Of a DNA stretch of 22,505 nucleotides, positions 8,259-15,476 are shown piece by piece (the stretch's first letter is position 1; every line of letters begins with the position of its first letter). A program made the position numbers and the translations under genes. The stretch is from an uncultured Rhodanobacter sp. (GTDB lineage Bacteria > Pseudomonadota > Gammaproteobacteria > Xanthomonadales > Rhodanobacteraceae). Below the pieces are notes generated by a model that had not been told where the DNA came from, searched no databases, and saw only the letters and a program-made list of their open reading frames with translations. Location: positions 1 through 22,505 of the forward strand of contig CAIKJM010000481.1 of the NCBI GenBank assembly GCA_903827735.1, given 5' to 3'.

Positions 8259-8414
8259 GTAGGTTGGCGGTGAGCGCCAGTGAACCCCAACACGTCGGCA
8301 ACGTGACGTTGGGTTTACAAGCCGCTAGCGCGGCTTGCCCTTCGGGCCATTCGCTTCACGAATGTTCGTTCCGGCATCCTACCTCCACAGTCGCTGCGCT
8401 CACCGCCAACCTAC
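8259..8414. repeat. Palindromic intergenic repeat, copy A (complex form)
   Basis: The 156-base element is bounded by perfect 19-base inverted arms: GTAGGTTGGCGGTGAGCGC at 8259-8277 and its complement ending at 8414. Inside lie two further hairpins: AAGCCGC/GCGGCTT at 8319-8336 (loop TAGC) and CATTCGC/ACGAATG at 8348-8364 (one mismatch next to the loop). The core about 8308-8404 matches copy C, in the opposite orientation, at roughly 85% by eye. It starts 3 bases after the ybdD stop. No coding capacity is convincing and no transposase is present, so it would be a passive or RNA-level element. Confidence 0.85.
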
Positions 8415-8446
8415 GAGGTCGTCCCGACTTGTGGCTCACACTTCGC

Positions 8447-8526
8447 GTAGGTTGGGATGAGCGAATGCGAATCCCAACGCATCGGTGCCGTGATGTTGGG
8501 ATTCGCTCGCGCTCATCCCAACCTAC
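8447..8526. repeat. Palindromic intergenic repeat, copy B (simple form)
   Basis: This 80-base near-perfect palindrome starts GTAGGTTGGGATGAGCG and ends with the complement CGCTCATCCCAACCTAC. The inner arms also pair (GCGAATCCCAAC with GTTGGGATTCGC), leaving a short loop near 8485-8490. It shares the outer arm with copies A and C but lacks their inner two-hairpin core. It lies 25 bases beyond the stop of the VWA gene and 32 bases from copy A, between convergent transcripts. It could act as a bidirectional transcription stop or mRNA end. Confidence 0.85.
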
Positions 8527-8551
8527 CAATGCTTTGCGATCGCCAGACCGC

Positions 8552-9724
8552 TCAACGCACCAATTCGCGCATCGCCAGCTCGATGCCATTCGGCGTCAGC
8601 TCGAACATGCGCGGGCCGAGAATCTCGGTGATCAGGCGGTTGGAGACGGTGTAGTTCCAGCTGTCCTGCGGCATCGGGTTGAGCCACGCCAGGCGCGGAA
8701 ATTTGGCGGCGAGGCGCTGTAGCCAGATGCCGCCGGGTTCGGGGTTGTTGTGCTCGACGCTGCCGCCGGTGTGGGTGATTTCGTAAGGCGCCATGGCCGC
8801 ATCGCCGACGAAGATCAGTCGTGTATCCGGCGGATGCGTGCGTAGTACCTCCATCGTGCTGATGCTGTTGCTATAGGTGCCGCCGTCGCCCTGCCACAGG
8901 CGCTCGTAGACGCAGTTGTGGAAGTAGTAATGCGTGAGCCGCTTGAACTCGCCGCGGGCCGCGGTGAACAGCTGCTCGCAGGCATTGACGTGGTCGTCCA
9001 TCGAGCCGCCGATATCGAGCAGCAGCAATACCTTGATCGCGTTGCGGCGCTCGGGCCGCATCTTCACGTTGAGCAAACCGGCATCACGCGCGGTGGCGTC
9101 GATGGTACCGCCGAGGTCGAACTCCTCCTGCGCGCCGTGCCGCGCAAAGCGGCGCAGCCGGCGCAAGGCCATCTGCAGATTGCGCACGCCGAGCTCCGCA
9201 TCGTCGGCGAGACCGCGGAACTGGCGCTTGTCCCACACCTTGACCGCGCTGCGGTTGCCGCCCTGCCCCACGCGAATGCCTTCCGGATGAAAGCCGCCCG
9301 AGCCGAACGGGCTGCTGCCGCCGGTGCCGATCCACTTGTTGCCGCCGGCGTGGCGCTCTTTCTGCTCGGCCAGACGCTGGCGAAAGGCTTCCATCAATGC
9401 ATCGAGGCCGCCGAGCTTTTCGATCGCGGCTTTTTCCTCGTCGCTGAGCTGGCGCATGAAGTCGCGCCGTAGCCAGTCTTCCGGGATCACGGCCCCGGGC
9501 GTCAGCGGCTGGCTGGCCACGCCCTGCCACCATGCACCGAAGGCCTGGTCGAAACGATCGTAGTGGCGCTCGTCCTTGACCCAGATCAGGCGGGTGAGTT
9601 CGTAGAAATCCTCCTGATCGGCGAAGGCGACGTGCGCCTTCAGCGCGCCGTGCAGATCCAGCAGCTCACGCAGGCTCACCGGCACGCCGGCGGCTCGTAC
9701 GGCATTGAACAAGCCGATCAACAT
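8552..9724 (-). CDS. VWA domain protein, CoxE-like
   Basis: The 390-residue cytoplasmic protein resembles the CoxE-type von Willebrand factor A family. The N-terminal half (to about 220) is helical and charged, with a Gly-rich stretch at about 127-157 (GTGGSSPFGSGG). The VWA domain begins near 228 with KVLLLLDIGGSMDD; DIGGS at 237-241 is a MIDAS-type metal site in which the first Ser of the common DxSxS is Gly. A later LIFVGDAAMAPYEI (Asp308) fits the distal MIDAS acidic position. Such proteins pair with MoxR ATPases and act as chaperones or maturation factors for metal enzymes or complexes. The MoxR gene ends 12 bases upstream, and TGAGG overlapping that stop can serve as ribosome binding site. 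The client is unknown; no cox-type target lies nearby. Confidence 0.9.
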   Translation of the reverse strand: MLIGLFNAVRAAGVPVSLRELLDLHGALKAHVAFADQEDFYELTRLIWVKDERHYDRFDQAFGAWWQGVASQPLTPGAVIPEDWLRRDFMRQLSDEEKAAIEKLGGLDALMEAFRQRLAEQKERHAGGNKWIGTGGSSPFGSGGFHPEGIRVGQGGNRSAVKVWDKRQFRGLADDAELGVRNLQMALRRLRRFARHGAQEEFDLGGTIDATARDAGLLNVKMRPERRNAIKVLLLLDIGGSMDDHVNACEQLFTAARGEFKRLTHYYFHNCVYERLWQGDGGTYSNSISTMEVLRTHPPDTRLIFVGDAAMAPYEITHTGGSVEHNNPEPGGIWLQRLAAKFPRLAWLNPMPQDSWNYTVSNRLITEILGPRMFELTPNGIELAMRELVR

Positions 9725-9736
9725 CCGCCATCAACC

Positions 9737-10582
9737 TCAGCGCGACTGGCGGCGATGCATGAAGGCGAGCCGCTCCAACAGCTGCACGTCCTGCTCGTTC
9801 TTGATCAGCGCGCCGTACAGCGGCGGAATCGCCTTGCCGGGATCGCGCTCGCGCAGGGCGGATGCGGGGATGCGATCGGCCAGCAGCAGCTTGAGCCAGT
9901 CGATCAGCTCCGAGGTCGACGGCTTTTTCTTGATGTTGGGCAAGTCGCGCAGCTGGAAGAACATCGCCAGCGCTTCGTCGACCAACGCCTTGTCGATATC
10001 GGGGTAATGCACGGCGATGATTTTTTCCAGCGTCGCCGCATCGGGAAACACGATGTAGTGGAAAAAGCAGCGGCGCAAAAACGCGTCCGGCAGCTCCTTC
10101 TCGTTGTTGGAGGTGATGACGATGATGGGGCGATGGCGGGCGCGGATGGTCTCGTCGGTCTCGTAGACGTAGAACTCCATGCGGTCGAGTTCCTGCAGCA
10201 GGTCGTTCGGAAACTCGATATCGGCCTTGTCGATCTCGTCGATCAGCAGCACCACGCGCTCACCCGACTCGAACGCTTCCCACAGCTTGCCCTTGCGCAG
10301 ATAGTTGCGCACGTCGTTGACGCCTTCCACGCCAAGCTGGGAATCGCGCAGGCGGCTCACCGCGTCGTATTCGTACAGACCCTGCTGCGCCTTGGTGGTG
10401 GACTTGATGTGCCAGGTGATCAGCCGCGTCTGCAGCGAGCGCGCCAGCTCCTCGGCCAGCAGGGTCTTGCCCGTGCCCGGCTCGCCCTTGATCAGCAGCG
10501 GCCGCTGCAGCGTGATGGCCGCATTGACCGCGAGGCTGAGGTCAGAGGTGGCGACGTAGGTGTCGGTGCTTTGGAAGGTCAT
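9737..10582 (-). CDS. MoxR-family AAA+ ATPase
   Basis: The 281-residue protein has a complete AAA+ core: Walker A GEPGTGKT at 33-40, Walker B LLIDEID at 112-118, sensor 1 VITSNN at about 155-160 followed by EKELPDAFLRRC with candidate arginine fingers at 170-171, and a helical lid to the end. MoxR ATPases remodel or activate partners together with VWA proteins, and the VWA gene follows after 12 bases. ATG 10582 starts the conserved part (MTFQSTDTYV); upstream residues in the open frame are unconserved and run into a repeat. No purine-rich ribosome binding site precedes this ATG, so the start may be leaderless or weak. A repeat element lies 58 bases upstream. Confidence 0.92.
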   Translation of the reverse strand: MTFQSTDTYVATSDLSLAVNAAITLQRPLLIKGEPGTGKTLLAEELARSLQTRLITWHIKSTTKAQQGLYEYDAVSRLRDSQLGVEGVNDVRNYLRKGKLWEAFESGERVVLLIDEIDKADIEFPNDLLQELDRMEFYVYETDETIRARHRPIIVITSNNEKELPDAFLRRCFFHYIVFPDAATLEKIIAVHYPDIDKALVDEALAMFFQLRDLPNIKKKPSTSELIDWLKLLLADRIPASALRERDPGKAIPPLYGALIKNEQDVQLLERLAFMHRRQSR

Positions 10583-10640
10583 GGGGATGGAGGTCAGTGG
10601 GGGCTTGGATACAAGGTTAGCGCAGGCGCGTAACCACGAT

Positions 10641-10793
10641 GTAGGTTGGGGTGAGCGAGGCGACTGTGGAGGCAGAAAGCCGGAACGAACATTCGCGAAG
10701 CGAATGGCCCGTGGGGCGAGCCGCAGGAGCGGCTCGTAATCCAAACGTCCCCGCAGCGTGTTGTTGGGTATCGCTTCGCTCAACCCAACCTAC
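10641..10793. repeat. Palindromic intergenic repeat, copy C (complex form, inverted core)
   Basis: The 153-base element has outer arms GTAGGTTGGGGTGAGCGA (left) and the complement of GTAGGTTGGGTTGAGCGA (right). Its core pairs as GAGCCGC/GCGGCTC at 10718-10735 (loop AGGA) and CATTCGC/GCGAATG at 10690-10706 (loop GAA), in the reverse order to copy A. Compared with A the first hairpin swaps a closing A-T for G-C, and the second has perfect pairing where A has a mismatch. It begins 5 bases after the stop of the cphA-like gene and ends 58 bases before the MoxR start, so it separates two co-directional genes. Confidence 0.85.
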
Positions 10794-10798
10794 AAAAG

Positions 10799-12622
10799 CT
10801 ACAGAAGCGGCGAGCCGGCAATCCAATGCGTTGCCTGAAGCTGGTCCAGCAGCGTCACCACGGCCTGCCGGGCCTGGGTGCCGTGCGTCGGCAAGACGAG
10901 CATGTCGCCGTCCTGCGCCCAGGCGAGCAGGCCGCGGACGGCGTCGATTTCGTCGAGGCACTCGACCACGGCGTCGGCAGGTACGCCGCGAACGGCCAGC
11001 TCGTTACGCAGAATGTTGGCCACCTCGCCGGTACCACGGCCGCGCATGAAACCATCGATATCTTTCAGCACGACGCGCTGAGGTTGAAAGCTCGCTGCGA
11101 CCGCGGCAAGTTCGCGGATGTCGGCATCTTCGCGATTGCCGGCCTGGCCGAGCACCAGTCCGAGGCGACCCTTCTCGTTCGCGCTGCTCGCCACGCCGAG
11201 CAGACCACGCATGCCTTCGGGATTGTGCGCGTAGTCGACAAAAACCTGCAGGCGTCCAAGCTGCCAGTGCTGCAGGCGGCCGGGGTTATCCGCGTGCGCG
11301 CTACCGAAACTCGCCAGCACCGCGACCATCGTTTCGGCAGAGATGCCGAGCGCCGTCGCGGCGAGAACGGCCGCGCACATATTGGCCACGTTGTAGGCGG
11401 CGGTGCCGGCAAAACTCAGCGGCATCTCGACAACGCTGCCCAAGTCATGATCGATGCCGAGATGATGCAGCTGCAGACGACCCTCGCGCACGCCGCAGGT
11501 GCTGCCGCCGCGCGCGCGATGCGCTTGCAGTATCGGGTGCGCCTCATCCAACGCGAACCAGGCCAGCGGTACGCCGATCGTCGCGGCGTGCTTCACCAGC
11601 ATCGCATCGTCGGCGTTGAGGACCAGCAGCCCAGTCGTGCCCAGCGCACGGGCCACAGTAAGTTTTACCTGGGCCAGGTCGTCGAGAGTGCGGATGCCGT
11701 ATTCGCCGAAGTGATCGTCGCTGACGTTGGTGACCACCGCGACATTGGCGTGCCGCACGGCGAGCCCGCGGCGCAGGATGCCGCCGCGCGCGGTTTCCAG
11801 AATCGCCGCATCGACGGTCGGCTGGCGCAGCACTTCGCGCGCGCCGGCGGGGCCGGAGAAATCGCCGGAGTCGATCGCTTCGCCGTCGATGAACACGCCA
11901 TCGGTACAGCTATGCCCCGAGTGCCAACCGTGCGCGCGCACCATCGCGGCGAGCAGGCGCACCGTGGTGGTCTTGCCGTTGGAACCGGTCACCACCGCGA
12001 CGGGAATATCGTGCAGCGACGTCCAGTCCACGTCCCCCACGGCAGGCAGTTGACCGATCGGCCAGATGCGCGAGCCGCGGCCTTCGCCGATCGATACCGC
12101 ATCGTCGTCCGCCAGCGCCGCGAGGCCTTTCGCCTCAGCCGCCTGCATCAGAGCGATGAGGCCAGGCCGGCGCTCCGCTGCCGCCAGCGCGCGCAGCGTA
12201 TGGAAGGCCGAATCCCGATCCCACGTCGCCGGATGGCCGGGCGCATGCAGGCCGACGTTCATCGCCAGCGCGTCGGCCAGCGTGGCCAGCCACGCCCACT
12301 CGTTGACCTCGGTGGCACTGTAGAGCTGGTCGACCGGCGCCTCGAAGGCCAACGCGGCGCCGCCCACGTGCGGCCGTTCGAACATCGGCGCGTGCGGCCA
12401 GCCCAGCGCATCGCGGGCCAGGGACACGTTCACGCGCCAGGCATGGCGCAGCGCTTCGTCCGGCAGCACGCCCAGCGTTTCGAGCACGGCGCCGGTGCCG
12501 GCGAAATACAGGTTGATGCCGGTGAGGCGGCGCGAGTCCTCGAACGGCAGCGGTTCGGATGACACCGGCGTGGATATTTCAGCCGTATAGACGGCCGGAT
12601 CGCTGGGCTCGATCGCAGGCAT
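10799..12622 (-). CDS. Cyanophycin synthetase-like Mur ligase lacking ATP-grasp domain
   Basis: The 607-residue protein is homologous to the C-terminal half of CphA. Its Mur ligase part (about 205-600) has the P-loop GSNGKTTT at 213-220, ILETARGGILRRG, TNVSDDHFGEYG, VLNADDAMLV, FVDYAHNPEGMRGL and GQAGNRED, all consistent with an active ATP-dependent ligase. The first 200 residues are different: RRLTGINLYFAGTGAVLE near 31-49 and no ATP-grasp motifs (no counterpart to KPFNGNHGRG). Cyanobacterial CphA2 is not the same, since there the ATP-grasp part is the retained active centre. Its start is 3 bases after the cphA stop, so the two proteins are probably made together. It may assist CphA, use dipeptides, or make a related product; none is shown. 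A cphA-prime style name would fit, but no symbol is assigned. Confidence 0.88.
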   Translation of the reverse strand: MPAIEPSDPAVYTAEISTPVSSEPLPFEDSRRLTGINLYFAGTGAVLETLGVLPDEALRHAWRVNVSLARDALGWPHAPMFERPHVGGAALAFEAPVDQLYSATEVNEWAWLATLADALAMNVGLHAPGHPATWDRDSAFHTLRALAAAERRPGLIALMQAAEAKGLAALADDDAVSIGEGRGSRIWPIGQLPAVGDVDWTSLHDIPVAVVTGSNGKTTTVRLLAAMVRAHGWHSGHSCTDGVFIDGEAIDSGDFSGPAGAREVLRQPTVDAAILETARGGILRRGLAVRHANVAVVTNVSDDHFGEYGIRTLDDLAQVKLTVARALGTTGLLVLNADDAMLVKHAATIGVPLAWFALDEAHPILQAHRARGGSTCGVREGRLQLHHLGIDHDLGSVVEMPLSFAGTAAYNVANMCAAVLAATALGISAETMVAVLASFGSAHADNPGRLQHWQLGRLQVFVDYAHNPEGMRGLLGVASSANEKGRLGLVLGQAGNREDADIRELAAVAASFQPQRVVLKDIDGFMRGRGTGEVANILRNELAVRGVPADAVVECLDEIDAVRGLLAWAQDGDMLVLPTHGTQARQAVVTLLDQLQATHWIAGSPLL

Positions 12623-12625
12623 CGA

Positions 12626-15421
12626 TCAGTCGTCACTCTCGCGCGAGAAGCGCACGCCGCGCTCGTCACGCACCACGTCGCCGAGATCGGCAAAGCTCGC
12701 CTCATCGAAGCCCGGATCGATCACCGTTGGCGCGGGCGGGCTCGCCGACGTGTCGACGCGAACCTCGGGCGCACCCTCGGGCCGGAACTTGACGATCTGC
12801 TTCCACGAGCGCACCAGCGCGTCGGCGAAGATCAGCAGCAGGTCGCCCGGGCGGCCCATGCGCAGCGCGGCGTCGGTCGCTTTTTGCTCGTCGGGGATCA
12901 CGGAAATATCGTTGGCCAATACGCCAGCCGCCTGCAGCGCGCTGGACAGGATGCGCGGCACCTCGTCGCCGTCGCGGCCGCGCAGCGAATCGTCGCGGCG
13001 GCAGATGTAGTGGTCGAAGCGGCCGGCCACGGCGTTGGCGATCGCCACCAGATCTTCGTCACGCCGATCGCCCGGGCCGCAGATCACCACGATGCGCCGA
13101 CCGCTCACGTCGAGCCGCTGCGCCAGATCCGCCATCACCGACACGGCGTGCGCGTTGTGGCCGTAGTCGAACAGCACCTTGAACGGATGCTCGCTGTACA
13201 CGTTCATGCGCCCAGGCGCCTGGAAGAACGTGGTGTCGAACGTGCGCAGGCCCTGCCGGATCGCATCAAGCTTGATGCCGAGCGAAAAAGCCATCGACGC
13301 GGCGACCATCGCATTCTGCACGTTGTGCAGGGCGCGGCCTTCCATCGTCGCCGGAATCAGGTGCGTCCACAGCAGCGGAATATGGCTGCCCTTGTCGTAC
13401 AACGTAATCATCGAGCCGTTCACGCCGGCCTCCAGCGCGCACGCCCGGCCACCCGCGCGCACGTGCTCGCGCACCAGCGCGTGCGAGGGATTCATGGTGA
13501 CGTAGCAGATCACCTTGGCGTCGGTGTAGCCGGACATCTTCAGCACGTTCGGATCGTCGGCGTTGAGCACGGCACAATCGGTTGCCACTTCCACCACGAT
13601 GCGCTTGACCTCGGCCAGCTGCTCCAGCGTGTCGATGCCTTTCAAACCCAGATGATCGGACTGCACGTTGAGCACCGCGCCCACATTGACCTTGGGCACG
13701 CCCATGCCGGCACGGATCAGGCCGCCGCGGGCGGTTTCCAGAATAGCGATATCGATCTGCGGATCGGACAGGACCATGCGCGCGGATACCGGCCCGGTCA
13801 TGTCGCCCTCGACCGTGCGCTGGCCGTCGATATACACGCCGTCGGTGGTGGTGAGTCCGGGCGTATAGCCGGCCATCTTGGTGATGTGCGCCAGCATGCG
13901 CGCGGTGGTGGTCTTGCCGTTGGTGCCCGTCACGGCCGCGATCGGCACCCGCGACGGCGTGCCCTGCGGAAACAGCATGTCGATAACCGGCCCGGCCGCA
14001 TCGCGCGGCGTGCCCTCGCTGGGGCTCACGTGCATGCGGAAGCCGGGCGCCGCGTTCACTTCACAGATGCCGCCGCCGATGGTCTTGTAGCTTTCGGTGA
14101 TGTCGGTGGTGAGAAAATCCACGCCGCCCACATCAAGGCCGATCGCGCGGATCGCGCGCACCGCCATGTCGCGGTTGTCGGGGTGGATCACGTCGGTGAC
14201 ATCGGTCGCGGTGCCGCCGGTGGAGAGATTGGCGGTGGAACGCAGGAACACGGTTTCGCCGGCCTTGGGCACCGACTCGGGGGTGTAACCCATGCGCTCC
14301 ATCATCATTTCTGCCTGGGCGTCGAGCACGATGCGGGTCAGCACTTTTTCATGGCCGACGCCACGGCGCGGATAGGTATTCACCGCATCGACCAGCTGCG
14401 CGATGGTCTGCGCACCGTCGCCGATCACGTGGCCGGGCGTGCGGCGCGTGGCGGCCACGAGTTCGCCGTTGACCACGAGCAGGCGGTGATCGTCGCCGCT
14501 GAGAAAATTCTCCACGATCACCGAGCGCGAAATTTCGCGCGCCTCGTTGAAGCCGGCGATGATCTCCTCGTCAGTCATCAGATGAATCGAGATGCCGCGA
14601 CCATGGTTGCCGTTGAACGGCTTGGTCACCACCGGCACGCCGAGCCGGCGCGCGGCGCGCAGCGCGCCCTCTTCCGTCGTGACCAGCTCCTGCTTGGGTA
14701 CCGGCAGGCCGAGCGTGGCGAGAATCTTGTTGGTCTCTTCCTTGTCGCTGGCCAGCTCCACCGCGATATGCGGCGTGCGGCCGGTGACGGTGGCCTGGAT
14801 GCGCTGCTGGTATTTGCCGTGACCGAGCTGCACCAGCGACTGCCCGTTCAAGCGCAGCCAGGGAATGTCGCGCTTTTCCGCCGCGTGCACCAGCGAGGCG
14901 GTCGACGGGCCCAGCGCGCGACGCTGCGCGTAGCGAATGAATTCGTCGCGCGCGCTCGGCCATTCCCAGCCTTCGGGCACGCTGTTGCGCGTGCGAAGTT
15001 CTTCGGGCAAGAGGGACGAGAGCAAACGCAGCGCCAGCTCGCCGGCGGCAATGCCTTCCTCCTTCTGCGCGTACTCGTACACGACCGAATACACGCCGGG
15101 CTTGTCGACGCTGCGGGTTTTGCCGAAGGTGACGTCCTCACCGGCGACGTTCTGCAGCTCGATCGCCACGTGTTCGAGCACGTGACCCAGCCAGGTGCCG
15201 TCGCCCTCGCGCATGCGGCGGATAAATCCGCCCGGCTCGCGAAACGAACAGCCGTGTTCGGAAAGGCCCGGCAACGCGGCAATCAACCCGTCGACGAAGG
15301 CCGCACCGAGGCGACCGGTCGGCCACTGCTCCAGCTCGCCCAGATCAAGCGTGAGCCGGATCACCGGAAAATGCGCGTACAGCGACGGACCGACAAACAC
15401 AGAACGTTCCAGAATGCGCAT
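12626..15421 (-). CDS. cphA: Cyanophycin synthetase
   Basis: The 931-residue enzyme makes multi-L-arginyl-poly-L-aspartate, adding Asp to the backbone and then Arg to its side chain at two ATP-using sites. Three parts are visible: an N domain (about 1-160), an ATP-grasp domain (about 210-485) with ASDKEETNKIL, KPFNGNHGRGISIH at 267-280 and SGDDHRLLVV at 308-317, and a Mur ligase domain with GTNGKTTT at 499-506, ETARGGLIRAG, LNVQSDHLGLKG, FDYGHNAHAV at 751-760 and CGPGDRRDED. The N domain holds His80-x-x-Glu83-His84, a zinc-protease-like motif of the kind reported for a primer-making site in some CphA1 enzymes. About 50 extra residues rich in Asp, Pro and Ala follow the Mur domain. AAAGGAA precedes the ATG. 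It lies between cphB (55-base gap) and the cphA-like gene (3-base gap). Confidence 0.96.
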   Translation of the reverse strand: MRILERSVFVGPSLYAHFPVIRLTLDLGELEQWPTGRLGAAFVDGLIAALPGLSEHGCSFREPGGFIRRMREGDGTWLGHVLEHVAIELQNVAGEDVTFGKTRSVDKPGVYSVVYEYAQKEEGIAAGELALRLLSSLLPEELRTRNSVPEGWEWPSARDEFIRYAQRRALGPSTASLVHAAEKRDIPWLRLNGQSLVQLGHGKYQQRIQATVTGRTPHIAVELASDKEETNKILATLGLPVPKQELVTTEEGALRAARRLGVPVVTKPFNGNHGRGISIHLMTDEEIIAGFNEAREISRSVIVENFLSGDDHRLLVVNGELVAATRRTPGHVIGDGAQTIAQLVDAVNTYPRRGVGHEKVLTRIVLDAQAEMMMERMGYTPESVPKAGETVFLRSTANLSTGGTATDVTDVIHPDNRDMAVRAIRAIGLDVGGVDFLTTDITESYKTIGGGICEVNAAPGFRMHVSPSEGTPRDAAGPVIDMLFPQGTPSRVPIAAVTGTNGKTTTARMLAHITKMAGYTPGLTTTDGVYIDGQRTVEGDMTGPVSARMVLSDPQIDIAILETARGGLIRAGMGVPKVNVGAVLNVQSDHLGLKGIDTLEQLAEVKRIVVEVATDCAVLNADDPNVLKMSGYTDAKVICYVTMNPSHALVREHVRAGGRACALEAGVNGSMITLYDKGSHIPLLWTHLIPATMEGRALHNVQNAMVAASMAFSLGIKLDAIRQGLRTFDTTFFQAPGRMNVYSEHPFKVLFDYGHNAHAVSVMADLAQRLDVSGRRIVVICGPGDRRDEDLVAIANAVAGRFDHYICRRDDSLRGRDGDEVPRILSSALQAAGVLANDISVIPDEQKATDAALRMGRPGDLLLIFADALVRSWKQIVKFRPEGAPEVRVDTSASPPAPTVIDPGFDEASFADLGDVVRDERGVRFSRESDD

Positions 15422-15476
15422 GGGGTTTCCTTTGAAGATTGAACGGGCGACGGCGGTCTCGCTGGAGCGGTTTACT

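Noticed and set aside
8246..8722. Open frames through the repeats that give peptides like GHSLxECSFR in both copies A and C
   Set aside because: The similarity comes from the shared palindromic DNA repeat; the frames lack start signals and extend into unrelated sequence.
8259..10793. Reading the flanking repeats as ends of a mobile element carrying the MoxR-VWA pair
   Set aside because: No transposase or target duplication is seen, and the repeats are complete palindromes in themselves rather than single inverted ends.
10826..12562. 578-codon open frame opposite the cphA-like gene
   Set aside because: Same reason: no motif, biased His/Arg/Gln composition, and the minus strand carries clear Mur-ligase motifs.
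12884..15442. 852-codon open frame on the plus strand opposite cphA
   Set aside because: It is antisense to a gene with complete CphA motifs. The translation is rich in His, Arg, Gly and Ala with no domain, as expected of the mirror frame of GC-rich coding DNA.
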